A stretch of 64,000 nt of DNA from Streptomyces hygroscopicus subsp. hygroscopicus. Its GTDB lineage: Bacteria; Actinomycetota; Actinomycetes; Streptomycetales; Streptomycetaceae. The notes beneath the pieces were generated by a model. It was not told the DNA's origin, searched no databases, and saw only the letters and a program-made list of their open reading frames with translations. The stretch spans positions 287,592 through 351,591 of the forward strand of contig NZ_BSSM01000009.1 in the NCBI RefSeq assembly GCF_030269125.1, read 5' to 3'. A program made the position numbers and the translations under genes. Below, piece by piece: positions 55,327-63,834 of the stretch. Each line of letters starts with the position of its first letter. Positions within the stretch are counted from its first letter, which is position 1.

Positions 55327-56160
55327 CTACGGCAGCTCGAACCCCGGCTCCATCCCGCCGAGCGCGTTCACGCACAGACAGTCCCGCGCCCCGGTCTCCG
55401 GCAGCGCGGCCACCGTGTCGAAGAGGACCCCGCGCAGCCGTTCCACATTGGCCGCGAACACCTGGAGGACCTCCTCGTGGGAGACGCCCTCCCCGGTCTC
55501 GGCGCCCGCGTCGAGGTCGGTGACCAGGGTCAGGGAGGTGTAGCACAGCTCCAGCTCGCGGGCGAGGGCCGCCTCGGGGTGGCCGGTCATGCCCACGACC
55601 GACCAGCCCTGTGCCTGGTGCCACAGCGACTCGGCGCGCGTGGAGAAGCGCGGCCCCTCGACCACGACCAGCGTGCCGCCGTCCACCGGCTCCCAGTCCC
55701 GGCCGCGGGCGGCCTTCAGCGCGACGGCCCGTCCGGTGGGGCAGTAGGGGTCGGCGAGCGACACGTGCACGACGTTCGGCACGGTGCCGTCGGGCAGCGG
55801 CAGTCCGTCGAAGTACGACTGGGCCCGGGACTTCGTACGGTCCACGAACTGGTCCGGCACCAGCAGCGTGCCGGGGCCGTACTCGGGGCGCAGGCCGCCC
55901 ACCGCGGAGGGGCCGAGGACCTGCCGTACACCCACGGAGCGCAGCGCCCACAGGTTGGCGCGGTAGTTGATGCGGTGCGGCGGCAGATGGTGACCGCGGC
56001 CGTGCCGGGGCAGGAAGGCGACCCGCCGGCCGGCGATCTCGCCGAGGAAGAGGGAGTCGCTGGGCGGTCCGTAGGGGGTGTCCACTTGCACCTCGGTCAC
56101 GTCGTCGAGGAACGAGTAGAAGCCCGAGCCGCCGATTACGCCGATCTCTGCGTTCGCCAT
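55327..56160 (-). CDS. mtnP: S-methyl-5'-thioadenosine phosphorylase
   Basis: A 277-residue nucleoside phosphorylase. Motifs are IGVIGGSGFYSFLDDV at the N-terminus, FLPRHGRGHHLPPHRINYRA, GTLVVVEGPRFSTRAES and VVGMTGHPEAALARELELCY, with TLVTDLDAG after. It splits methylthioadenosine to adenine and methylthioribose-1-phosphate in methionine salvage. The NMTG-like motif reads GMTGHPE: family members with Asp here or with His differ in preference, so methylthioinosine or inosine could be the true substrate. ATG 56160. It lies downstream of the fmdB-like gene on the same strand. Confidence 0.9.
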   Translation of the reverse strand: MANAEIGVIGGSGFYSFLDDVTEVQVDTPYGPPSDSLFLGEIAGRRVAFLPRHGRGHHLPPHRINYRANLWALRSVGVRQVLGPSAVGGLRPEYGPGTLLVPDQFVDRTKSRAQSYFDGLPLPDGTVPNVVHVSLADPYCPTGRAVALKAARGRDWEPVDGGTLVVVEGPRFSTRAESLWHQAQGWSVVGMTGHPEAALARELELCYTSLTLVTDLDAGAETGEGVSHEEVLQVFAANVERLRGVLFDTVAALPETGARDCLCVNALGGMEPGFELP

Positions 56161-56275
56161 GGCCAAGACATTAGCTGGCCGTGACGGCCCGCAGGTGGGG
56201 GTTGGCGGAGAACGCCGAAGGCCCTGCCGTCGTAGGCCGGCAGGGCGGGCGTCGAAGCGGACGGACCGTACGGCC

Positions 56276-56581
56276 TCAGGCGGCGGACGTGCCGGCCGAG
56301 CTGGACGTCGACGACTTCGAGTCGGACGAGGACGAACCGGCCGACGACGAGCCGGACGTCGAGGCGCTGGACGACTTCGTCGCCGGGCTGCTGCTCGACG
56401 TGGAGCCGCGGGAATCGTTGCGGTAGAAGCCGGAGCCCTTGAAGACAATGCCGACCGCGGAGAACACCTTCTTCAGGCGCCCGTTGCAGTTGGGGCACTC
56501 GGTCAGGGCGTCGTCGGTGAACTTCTGCACCGCCTCGAGGCCCTCGCCGCACTCGGTGCACTGGTACTGGTAGGTCGGCAC
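56276..56581 (-). CDS. FmdB-family zinc-ribbon protein with Ser-rich tail
   Basis: A 101-residue protein. The FmdB zinc ribbon is at the N-terminus with Cys8, Cys11, Cys29, Cys32 (YQYQCTECGEG and ECPNCNG), then VGIVFKGSGFYRNDSRG. The last ~40 residues are almost only Ser, Thr, Ala, Gly and Lys. FmdB-type proteins are putative regulators of amide or formamide operons, but most have unknown roles. It starts at ATG 56581 behind GGAGGAGA and runs toward mtnP. Confidence 0.88.
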   Translation of the reverse strand: MPTYQYQCTECGEGLEAVQKFTDDALTECPNCNGRLKKVFSAVGIVFKGSGFYRNDSRGSTSSSSPATKSSSASTSGSSSAGSSSSDSKSSTSSSAGTSAA

Positions 56582-56647
56582 TGTCTCCTCCTGGCACTCT
56601 CACTCATTGAGTGCTAACGACGCTCCATAGTGACGTATTCCCGGGGA

Positions 56648-57943
56648 TCAGTCCACCGTCACCGGCGTGCGGTGACCGACGCCACGTGCCACGGTCTGGC
56701 TCTCCTGGCGCGCGATCAGCCGGGATCGCAGCGCCACGAGGGTCGTCAGGGCGATCACCGTGCCGCCCATCGGCACCAGGAATCCCGAGCCGTCCCACAG
56801 CCGGTCCTCCAGCTGCCCGGCGACGGTGACCGCGGCCGCCTGGCCGAGCGCGACCGCGCCGGTCAGCCAGGTGAGGGCCTCGGTGCGGGCGCGGGCCGGG
56901 ACCAGCCCTTCGACCAGGGTGTAGCCGGTGATGAGCGACGGTGCGATGCACATGCCGACCAGCAGGCCGAGCGCGGCGAGCAGCGGCACGGAGTGCGCCG
57001 TCCACAGCGCGGACGCGGCCAGCGCGAGCGCCGCGTAGCCGACGAGCAGGCGCCGCTGGGGCGCCGTCTTCCAGGCGATCGCGCCGCACACGACGCCGGA
57101 CAGCATGTTTCCCGCGGCGAAGACGCCGTACAGGACGCCGTTCAGGCCGGGTTCGCCGATGGACTGGGTGAACGCCGCCAGGGAGACCTGCATGCCGCCG
57201 AAGACCGAGCCGATGCCGAGGAAGGTCACGGCCAGCACGCGCACACCGGGGACCCGGAGCGCGGAACCGTGGCGTACGCGCGCGGGTCCGGCCGTGGCGC
57301 TCACCGGCGGCTGGGTGCTCTTCCGCGCGGCGAACAGCAAACCGCCCACGAGGGTGAGCGCCGCCTCCGCGAGCAGGCCGGCCGCCGGGGCGACGGCGGT
57401 GCACAGGGCGGTCGCCAGCAGCGGCCCGAAGACGAATGTCAGCTCGTCGGTGACCGACTCGAAGGCGGCCGCGGTGCCCATCAGGGGCGAGCCCTGGAGC
57501 TTCACGCCCCAGCGCGCCCGCACCATGGGGCCGATCTGCGGCACCGACGCACCGGTCGGCACGGCGGCCAGGAAGAGCGCCCACAGGGGGGCGTGCGCCA
57601 GCGCGAGCCCCGTCAGGGCCAGGCCCGACAGGGTGTGCACCAGGATGCCGGGGAGCAGCACGGCGCGCTGGCCGTAGCGGTCGGCGAGGCGGCCGCTGTA
57701 GGGCGCGAACAGCGCCATGGAGACGCCGGTGACGGCCGCGGCGGCGCCGGCGGCGCCGTACGAGCCGGTGGTGTGCCGCACCAGCAGCACGATGGAGAGG
57801 GTGAGCATCGCGAACGGCTGGCGTGCCGCGAAGCCGGGGAGCAGGAAGGTCCAGGCGCCGCGGGTGCGCAGCAGGGGTCCGTATCCCGGGCGGGAGGACG
57901 CCGTCGAGGTCTTCGCCGGTTCGTCGGTGACCGTGGATCCCAC
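56648..57943 (-). CDS. MFS transporter
   Basis: A 431-residue 12-helix membrane protein. SGRLADRYGQRAVLLPGILV is the motif A loop, and LRTRGAWTFLLPGFAARQPF is the start of helix 1. It looks like a multidrug or sugar-efflux MFS protein of actinobacteria. I chose GTG 57943 because GGAAAGG lies 8 nt upstream; an upstream frame to 58042 is Arg-rich and lacks a ribosome site. The stop is 67 bp from the FmdB start. Substrate is unknown. Confidence 0.85.
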   Translation of the reverse strand: MGSTVTDEPAKTSTASSRPGYGPLLRTRGAWTFLLPGFAARQPFAMLTLSIVLLVRHTTGSYGAAGAAAAVTGVSMALFAPYSGRLADRYGQRAVLLPGILVHTLSGLALTGLALAHAPLWALFLAAVPTGASVPQIGPMVRARWGVKLQGSPLMGTAAAFESVTDELTFVFGPLLATALCTAVAPAAGLLAEAALTLVGGLLFAARKSTQPPVSATAGPARVRHGSALRVPGVRVLAVTFLGIGSVFGGMQVSLAAFTQSIGEPGLNGVLYGVFAAGNMLSGVVCGAIAWKTAPQRRLLVGYAALALAASALWTAHSVPLLAALGLLVGMCIAPSLITGYTLVEGLVPARARTEALTWLTGAVALGQAAAVTVAGQLEDRLWDGSGFLVPMGGTVIALTTLVALRSRLIARQESQTVARGVGHRTPVTVD

Positions 57944-58340
57944 GGCCCGTGCCTTTCCGCCGCCTGGTAGCGCGCGGCCCGTGCGGGTCCGGGCGCCGAG
58001 AGCTGTCCTCTTGCGCGGACTGCGGTAGATACCGGCGCCCACGGCAAGGTGGGGGGCGTCACGGCCGCCATACGGTCGCGCCAGCTCTGCGTCAGGCAGA
58101 GTTGGTTCGATCAGGGTGCGCCTTCATCGTATACAGCGATCACCCCCGCGCGGGCTGTGAAAACGAGCACCATGGGGCCGGCCGCCTCGGATTCCGTGCG
58201 CCCGCGCGAGGTGTGAACCGTGTGAAACATTCTCTTGACACGTACTCCCGCCGCGAACCCCGGCTCCCGCCGCGAGCCCCGGCTTCCGACGCGAGCCGCG
58301 TCCCGGGAACGAGCCGCCGTCCTCGCCCTGAGCCGCGTCG
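57944..58340. other. 397-bp intergenic region with 19-bp repeats
   Basis: The gap between the antiporter stop and the MFS start contains an AT-richer stretch near 58100-58240 with TTGACA (58235-58240), then a tandem repeat at 58246-58302: TCCCGCCGCGARCCCCGGC twice without gaps and a diverged third copy. The repeat shares CGGCTCCCGC with the array at 55115-55304. No gene was seen. Confidence 0.55.
58246..58302 (+). repeat. 19-bp tandem repeat, three units
   Basis: Units at 58246-58264 and 58265-58283 differ at one base; the third, 58284-58302 (TTCCGACGCGAGCCGCGTC), has diverged. Further GAGCC-rich sequence runs to the antiporter stop at 58341. Confidence 0.7.
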
Positions 58341-59852
58341 CTAGCGCGAGCCCCCGGCTCCCGCCCCGTCGGTGCCCAGCCAGCTCGCCAGCTTGCCGCC
58401 GTGGGCCACGGCGCGCAGCCGTGCCTCCGCCGCGTCGCGGACCGGGTCGGTGGCGACCACCAGGAGTTCGTCGCCGCGCCGCAGAACCGTGCTGGGCAGC
58501 GGGACGAACGATTTCCCCTCCCGCACGACGAGCGTCACGGCGGACCCGGCCGGCAGCCGCAGTTCGGCGATCTCGACGCCGTGCATCCGCGACTCCTCGG
58601 GGATCGTCACGGACAGCAGATGCCCGCGCAGGCGCTCCAGGGGCGCCGACTCGATGCCGAGGTCGGACGCCTCGCCCTTCTCGCCGAGCCGCAGGGTGCG
58701 CGCCAGCCAGGGCAGCGTCGGGCCCTGGACCAGGGTGTAGACGACGACCAGGACGAAGACGATGTTGAAGATCCGCCGGCTGCCCTCGACGCCGTTCACC
58801 ATGGGGATCGTCGCCAGGATGATGGGCACGGCGCCGCGCAGCCCCGCCCAGGACATCAGGGTCTGCTCCTGCCAGGGCACCCGGAACGGCGTCAGGCTGA
58901 GCAGCACGCTGAGCGGGCGGGCCACCATGGTGAGCACCAGGCCGATGACCAGGGCGGGCATGACGTCGTCGCCCAGTTCGTGCGGGGTGACCAGGAGGCC
59001 GAGCAGCACGAACATGCCGATCTGGGCGATCCAGCCGAGCCCCTCGGCGAAGCCGCGGGTGGCCGGCCAGTGGGGGAGCTTGGCGTTGCCGAGCACCATG
59101 GAGGCCAGGTAGACCGCGAGGAAGCCGCTGCCGTGGCCCAGGGCGCCGGCCGCGTACGCCGACACGGCGATCGCCAGGACGGCGATCGGGTAGAGGCCGG
59201 AGGCGGGCAGCGCCACGTGCTTGAGCCCCAAGGCGCCGAGGAAGCCCACCGCGAGGCCCACGGCCGCGCCTATGGCCAGCTCCAGGGCTATCTCGCCGAG
59301 CATCATGTACCAGTGCTCGACCGGCCCCGCCGTGGAGAACGCCACGACCAGGATGACGACCGGGGCGTCGTTGAAGCCGGACTCCGCCTCCAGGGTGCCC
59401 GTCACGCGTGCGGGCAGGGGGATTCTGCGCAGTACCGAGAAGACCGCCGCCGCGTCCGTCGAGGACACCACCGCGCCGATGATGAGCGCCTGCCGCCACT
59501 CCAGCCCGACCAGGTAGTGCGCGCCCGCCGCGGTGATCCCGACGCTGACCGCGACGCCCGCGGTCGCGAGGACCGCGGCGGAGGACAGGACCGGCCGGAC
59601 CTCCTTCCACTTGGTGCCGAGGCCGCCCTCGGCGAGGATCACGACGAGGGCCGCATAGCCCATGACCTGCGTCAAGGCGGCACTGTCGAAGTGGATGTGG
59701 CCAAGGCCGTCCTGGCCCATGACGACGCCGATCCCCAGGTAAACGAGCAGGCTGGGGAGCCCGCTGCGGGAGGAGATCCGCACGGCCGCCACGGCGACCA
59801 GCAGGACGAGGGAGCAGACGAGCAGGAGCTGGTTGAGGTGGTGAACAGTCAG
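58341..59852 (-). CDS. K+/H+ antiporter of the CPA1 (NhaP2/CvrA) type with TrkA-C domain
   Basis: A 503-residue membrane antiporter. Key segments are GYAALVVILAEGGLGTKW, IGAVVSSTDAAAVFSVLRRI with the ion-binding Asp, and LEAESGFNDAPVVILVV with the Asn-Asp pair. Residues ~405-490 form a TrkA-C domain (LRGHLLSVTIPEESRMHG, RRGDELLVVATD). The frame has GTG at 59792, but that drops the first helix. Reading upstream gives HHLNQLLLVCSLVLLVAVAA from CTG 59852, with GGAAGGGAA before it, so I infer a rare CTG start. It exchanges K+ or Na+ for H+. Confidence 0.85.
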   Translation of the reverse strand: MTVHHLNQLLLVCSLVLLVAVAAVRISSRSGLPSLLVYLGIGVVMGQDGLGHIHFDSAALTQVMGYAALVVILAEGGLGTKWKEVRPVLSSAAVLATAGVAVSVGITAAGAHYLVGLEWRQALIIGAVVSSTDAAAVFSVLRRIPLPARVTGTLEAESGFNDAPVVILVVAFSTAGPVEHWYMMLGEIALELAIGAAVGLAVGFLGALGLKHVALPASGLYPIAVLAIAVSAYAAGALGHGSGFLAVYLASMVLGNAKLPHWPATRGFAEGLGWIAQIGMFVLLGLLVTPHELGDDVMPALVIGLVLTMVARPLSVLLSLTPFRVPWQEQTLMSWAGLRGAVPIILATIPMVNGVEGSRRIFNIVFVLVVVYTLVQGPTLPWLARTLRLGEKGEASDLGIESAPLERLRGHLLSVTIPEESRMHGVEIAELRLPAGSAVTLVVREGKSFVPLPSTVLRRGDELLVVATDPVRDAAEARLRAVAHGGKLASWLGTDGAGAGGSR

Positions 59853-60118
59853 CGGCGGTTCCCTTCCTTGGCCCGGCGCGGGGCGCGCGGACGCGTGAAC
59901 ACAAGATCCGAGGCTGCGGCGTACCGCATCCAGGTACTTCGTTACCTTACCTAATTCTTGACGCTTTCTTGACGTTAAGGGGAGAAGATCGAACGCTCGT
60001 GCGCGCTGGTTGCCGACTCCGCGTCAAGGCGCACAGGGTCCTGCGCCTATGGTTGCTCCAGCGCTCATTCAAAGTCATGGCCCGACCTGCCGCTCGCGTT
60101 AGGACAGCAAGGACAGCG
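59853..60118. promoter_or_regulatory. Divergent promoter region, antiporter/penicillin acylase
   Basis: An AT-rich core near 59940-59985 carries TTCTTGACG twice (TTCTTGACG-CTT-TCTTGACGTTAAGG), giving two TTGACG -35-like hexamers toward the acylase, and TTAGGTAAGG on the other strand toward the antiporter. No ORF of note lies here. Confidence 0.5.
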
Positions 60119-63034
60119 ATGCCCCCGAACACCACCGCCACAACGGGTGACACCGCCACCGCCGGTGCCGCGCCCGCCAAGTCAGGCAGGAAGAAGGGGC
60201 GCAGAGCCCGACTGCTCGTGCTGCTGCTGGTCCTGGCCGTCATCGCGGGCATCGCCTACGGCGGGTTCTGGTCGGTCAGCACCGTGCGCGCCTCCCTGCC
60301 GCAGACCACGGGGTCGATCACGCTCGACGGACTGTCGGGCCCGGTCGACGTCAAGCGGGACGGCAACGGCATCCCGCAGATCTACGCGTCCTCCGACCAG
60401 GACCTGTTCATGGCGCAGGGCTACGTCCAGGCGCAGGACCGGTTCTACGAGATGGACGTGCGCCGGCACATGACCGCCGGGCGCCTGTCCGAGATGTTCG
60501 GCAGGAGCCAGGTCCGCAACGACGAGTTCCTGCGCACCCTCGGCTGGGACCGGATCGCCAAGCAGGAGTACGACACCAAGCTGTCGGCCTCCGCCAAGAG
60601 CTACCTGGACGCCTACTCCAAGGGCGTCAACGCGTACCTGAAGGGCAAGAGCGGCAAGGACCTCTCCCTGGAGTACGCCGCCCTCGGCCTGACCAACGAC
60701 TACAAGCCCGAGCAGTGGACCCCGGTCGACTCGATCTCCTGGCTGAAGGCGATGGCCTGGGACCTGCGCGGCAACATGCGGGACGAGATCGACCGCGCCC
60801 TGATGACGAGCCGGCTCGGCCCGCAGCAGATCCGGGACCTGTACCCGGAGTACCCGTACGGCCGCAACAAGCCGATCGTGCAGGAGGGCCAGTACAACGC
60901 GCTGACCAAGAGCTTCGAGCAGAGCGCCGCCGCGGGCACGCCGGTGGGCACGGCCGCGGGCGGCACGGGCACCGGCACGACCGGGACCACGGGCGCGACG
61001 GGCACCGGCACCGCGGGCACCGCGGGCACCACCGGCACCACCGGCACGACGGGCACCACCGGCGGCGCCACGGGGTCGTCTGCGGGCACCGCCGGCTCCA
61101 CCGGCTCCGGAACCCCCGCCACCGCCGGTTCGGGCGTCACAAGCCAACTGGGCGGCCTCTACAGCTCCCTGGACGACCTCCCGACCGCCGTCGGCGTGAA
61201 CGGCCAGGGCATCGGCTCCAACTCCTGGGTCGTCGCCGGGAAGTACACGATCACCGGCAAGCCGCTGCTCGCCAACGACCCGCACCTGGAGGCGTCCCTG
61301 CCGGGCGTCTGGTACCAGATGGGCCTGCACTGCCGGACCGTCTCGGCCAAGTGCCAGTACGACGTCACGGGTTACACGTTCGCCGGGATGCCCGGTGTGA
61401 TCATCGGCCACAACGGCGACATCGCCTGGGGCATGACCAACTCCGGGGTCGACGTCTCCGACCTCTACCTGGAGAAGGTCACCGCGGGCGGCTACCTGTA
61501 CGACGGCAAGGTGCGGCCCTTCAAGACCCGCCAGGAGACCATCAAGGTCGCCGGCGGCGCCGCCAAGACGATCGTGGTGCGCGCGACCCAGGACGGGATG
61601 CCGCTGCTGTCCGACCGCGACGACGAACTGGTCCAGGTCGGCCGGAAGGCCACGGTCAACACCGCGGCCCCCGACCGCGGCGACGGCTACGGCATCGCCC
61701 TGCGGTGGACCGCGCTCGACCCGAGCGCCTCCATGGACGCCGTCTTCGCGCTCGACAAGGCGGCGAACTGGAACGACTTCCGCGCCGCCGCCGCCAAGTT
61801 CGACGTGCCCTCGCAGAACCTGATCTACGCCGACACGCGCGACAACATCGGCTACACCCTGCCGGGCAGGATCCCGACGCGCTCCGCCGCGGACGACGGC
61901 TCCGTCCCGGCGCCGGGCTGGGACCCCAAGTACCGCTGGACCGGCTTCATCCAGCAGGACGAGCTGCCGTACGAGTACAACCCCAAGCGCGGCTTCGTCG
62001 TCACCGCCAACCAGGCCGTGGTCGCCAAGGACAAGTACCCGTACACCCTGACCACCGACTGGGGCTACGGCACCCGCAGCCAGCGGATCACCGACCTGAT
62101 CGAGTCGAAGATCAAGGGCGGCGGCAAGATCTCCACCGACGACATGCGGCAGATGCAGCTGGACGACAGCAGCGAGATCGCCAAGCTCATGGTGCCGAAG
62201 CTGCTGAAGATCAACCTGGACGACAAGAACGTACGCGACGCGCAGAAGCTGCTGGAGGGCTGGGACTACACCCAGGACTCCGACTCGGCCGCCGCCGCGT
62301 ACTTCAACGCCGTCTGGCGCAACGTCCTCAAGCTCGCCTTCGGCAACAAGCTCCCCAAGGAGCTGCGCGTCGAGGGCCAGTGCCTGTGGGTCGACAAGAT
62401 CGACAGCACCGGTCCCGTGGACGACGACACCAAGGTGCGCGAGTGCGGCCAGCGCGCCGACGACCAGGCGCAGCCGGACGGCGGCGACCGCTGGTTCGAG
62501 GTCGTGCGCAACCTGATGAACAAGCCGGACAGCGACTGGTGGAAGACGCCCAAGCAGGGCACGCGCCCGGCGGCCGAGAACATGGACCAGCTCTTCGCGC
62601 GCGCCATGATCGACGCCCGCTGGGAGCTGACCGCCAAGCTCGGCAAGGACATCGACACCTGGAACTGGGGCCGGCTGCACCGCCTGTTCCTGAAGAACCA
62701 GACGCTCGGCACCGACGGCCCCAGGGTTCTGCAGTACCTGCTCAACCGCGGCCCCTGGAAGCTCAACGGCGGTGAGGCGGCCGTGGACGCGACCGGCTGG
62801 AACGCGGCCGGCGGCTACAACGTCGTCTGGGTGCCGTCCATGCGGATGGTGGTCAACCTGGCCGACCTCGACAAGTCCAGGTGGATCAACCTGACCGGCG
62901 CCTCCGGGCACGCGTTCAGCGCCCACTACACGGACCAGACCGACAAGTGGGCCAAGGGCGAGCTGCTGCCCTGGTCGTACTCCTCCAAGGCGGTCGACAA
63001 GAGCACGAGCGACACGCTCGTCCTCAAGCCCTGA
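60119..63034 (+). CDS. Penicillin acylase-family amidohydrolase with low-complexity spacer
   Basis: A 971-residue Ntn hydrolase. A membrane anchor or signal lies near residues 30-50 (ARLLVLLLVLAVIAGIAYGG). The alpha chain includes DGNGIPQIYASSDQDLFMAQ and GYVQAQDRFYEMDVRRHMTAG. A spacer with Gly-Thr repeats (~280-325) leads to the autocleavage site GQGIG before Ser367 of SNSWVVAG, the predicted nucleophile. HNGDIAWGMTNSGVDVSDLY is a typical beta-chain motif. The enzyme hydrolyses amides such as acyl-homoserine lactones or beta-lactams; the substrate is unknown. ATG 60119 follows AAGGA. Confidence 0.92.
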   Translation: MPPNTTATTGDTATAGAAPAKSGRKKGRRARLLVLLLVLAVIAGIAYGGFWSVSTVRASLPQTTGSITLDGLSGPVDVKRDGNGIPQIYASSDQDLFMAQGYVQAQDRFYEMDVRRHMTAGRLSEMFGRSQVRNDEFLRTLGWDRIAKQEYDTKLSASAKSYLDAYSKGVNAYLKGKSGKDLSLEYAALGLTNDYKPEQWTPVDSISWLKAMAWDLRGNMRDEIDRALMTSRLGPQQIRDLYPEYPYGRNKPIVQEGQYNALTKSFEQSAAAGTPVGTAAGGTGTGTTGTTGATGTGTAGTAGTTGTTGTTGTTGGATGSSAGTAGSTGSGTPATAGSGVTSQLGGLYSSLDDLPTAVGVNGQGIGSNSWVVAGKYTITGKPLLANDPHLEASLPGVWYQMGLHCRTVSAKCQYDVTGYTFAGMPGVIIGHNGDIAWGMTNSGVDVSDLYLEKVTAGGYLYDGKVRPFKTRQETIKVAGGAAKTIVVRATQDGMPLLSDRDDELVQVGRKATVNTAAPDRGDGYGIALRWTALDPSASMDAVFALDKAANWNDFRAAAAKFDVPSQNLIYADTRDNIGYTLPGRIPTRSAADDGSVPAPGWDPKYRWTGFIQQDELPYEYNPKRGFVVTANQAVVAKDKYPYTLTTDWGYGTRSQRITDLIESKIKGGGKISTDDMRQMQLDDSSEIAKLMVPKLLKINLDDKNVRDAQKLLEGWDYTQDSDSAAAAYFNAVWRNVLKLAFGNKLPKELRVEGQCLWVDKIDSTGPVDDDTKVRECGQRADDQAQPDGGDRWFEVVRNLMNKPDSDWWKTPKQGTRPAAENMDQLFARAMIDARWELTAKLGKDIDTWNWGRLHRLFLKNQTLGTDGPRVLQYLLNRGPWKLNGGEAAVDATGWNAAGGYNVVWVPSMRMVVNLADLDKSRWINLTGASGHAFSAHYTDQTDKWAKGELLPWSYSSKAVDKSTSDTLVLKP

Positions 63035-63051
63035 GCGGCGGCGCCCGCGAC

Positions 63052-63082
63052 GGAAAGGCCCTCCCGCGTGGAGGGCCTTTCC
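63052..63082. terminator. Bidirectional terminator between acylase and 5-FTHF cyclo-ligase
   Basis: GGAAAGGCCCTCC and GGAGGGCCTTTCC form a perfect 13-bp stem with a CGCGT loop, placed 18 bp after the acylase stop and 9 bp before the convergent gene's stop. It suits both directions. Confidence 0.85.
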
Positions 63083-63090
63083 CGTGCCGG

Positions 63091-63711
63091 TCAGCCACCG
63101 GTGAGGCGGCGCACCCCGGACGGCGTCACCACGGCGTGCACCGGCCGGTCGTGCTCCTCCTCCGGGACCCGCGCGACGACCTCCCAGTCGTAGAGCAGGA
63201 CCACCAGGCGGGGGTGCGCGCCCGCGCGCTCCAGCCGGGCCAGCACGCGGTCGTACGAGCCGCCGCCGCGCCCCAGCCGCATTCCGCGCGCGTCCACCGC
63301 GAGTCCGGGCAGCAGGACCACGTCCGCGCCCGTCACGGCGTCCGGGCCGAGCCGCGCGCCCGACGGCTCGAACAGGGCCATCCGCCCGCCGTGCCGGACC
63401 TCCGTGAGGGAGCCGGACCCGGCGTACTCGCCCCAGTCGAGGTCGTTGTCGGGCAGCAGCGCGGGGAGCAGCACGCGGGCGCCCCGGGCGCGCAGCGCGT
63501 CCAGGAGCGCGCCCGTGCCGGGCTCGGAGCCCACGGAGACGTACGCGGCGACCGTGCGCGCCCTCGCCAGTTCGGGCAGTTCCAGGGCGCGCGCGGCCAG
63601 CGCCCGGCCCGACGCCCGTACGTCATCGTCCGGCAGGCTGCTCCTCATCGCGAGGAGGCTTCGCCGCAACGTCCTCTTGCCAGGCTCGTCCACGCGTCCG
63701 TCGTGTTCCAC
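63091..63711 (-). CDS. 5-formyltetrahydrofolate cyclo-ligase
   Basis: A 206-residue enzyme. KRTLRRSLLAMRSSLPDDDV is the N-terminal signature. VAAYVSVGSEPGT binds the folate or ATP, and the C-terminal motif DARGMRLGRGGGSYDRVLAR is the family hallmark. It makes 5,10-methenyl-THF from 5-formyl-THF using ATP. GTG 63711 has GGGAG about 8 nt upstream. It is divergent from galU, a conserved pairing in Streptomyces. Confidence 0.92.
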   Translation of the reverse strand: MEHDGRVDEPGKRTLRRSLLAMRSSLPDDDVRASGRALAARALELPELARARTVAAYVSVGSEPGTGALLDALRARGARVLLPALLPDNDLDWGEYAGSGSLTEVRHGGRMALFEPSGARLGPDAVTGADVVLLPGLAVDARGMRLGRGGGSYDRVLARLERAGAHPRLVVLLYDWEVVARVPEEEHDRPVHAVVTPSGVRRLTGG

Positions 63712-63834
63712 GGGTCGTCTCCCGCACCCTTCCTGTATGCCGTTCCACGGCGCTCACGCCGTCCGAGTCGTCTTCAAAGGGTCCACCAAGCACAGCCCAG
63801 GAACCCCACAAAGTCACCGGTTAAGGTGGCGGGC

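Noticed and set aside
59938..59960. DmdR-type iron box (TTAGGTAAGG on the minus strand) before the antiporter gene
   Set aside because: Only one half resembles the 19-bp consensus; the other half does not match and neither gene is an iron gene.
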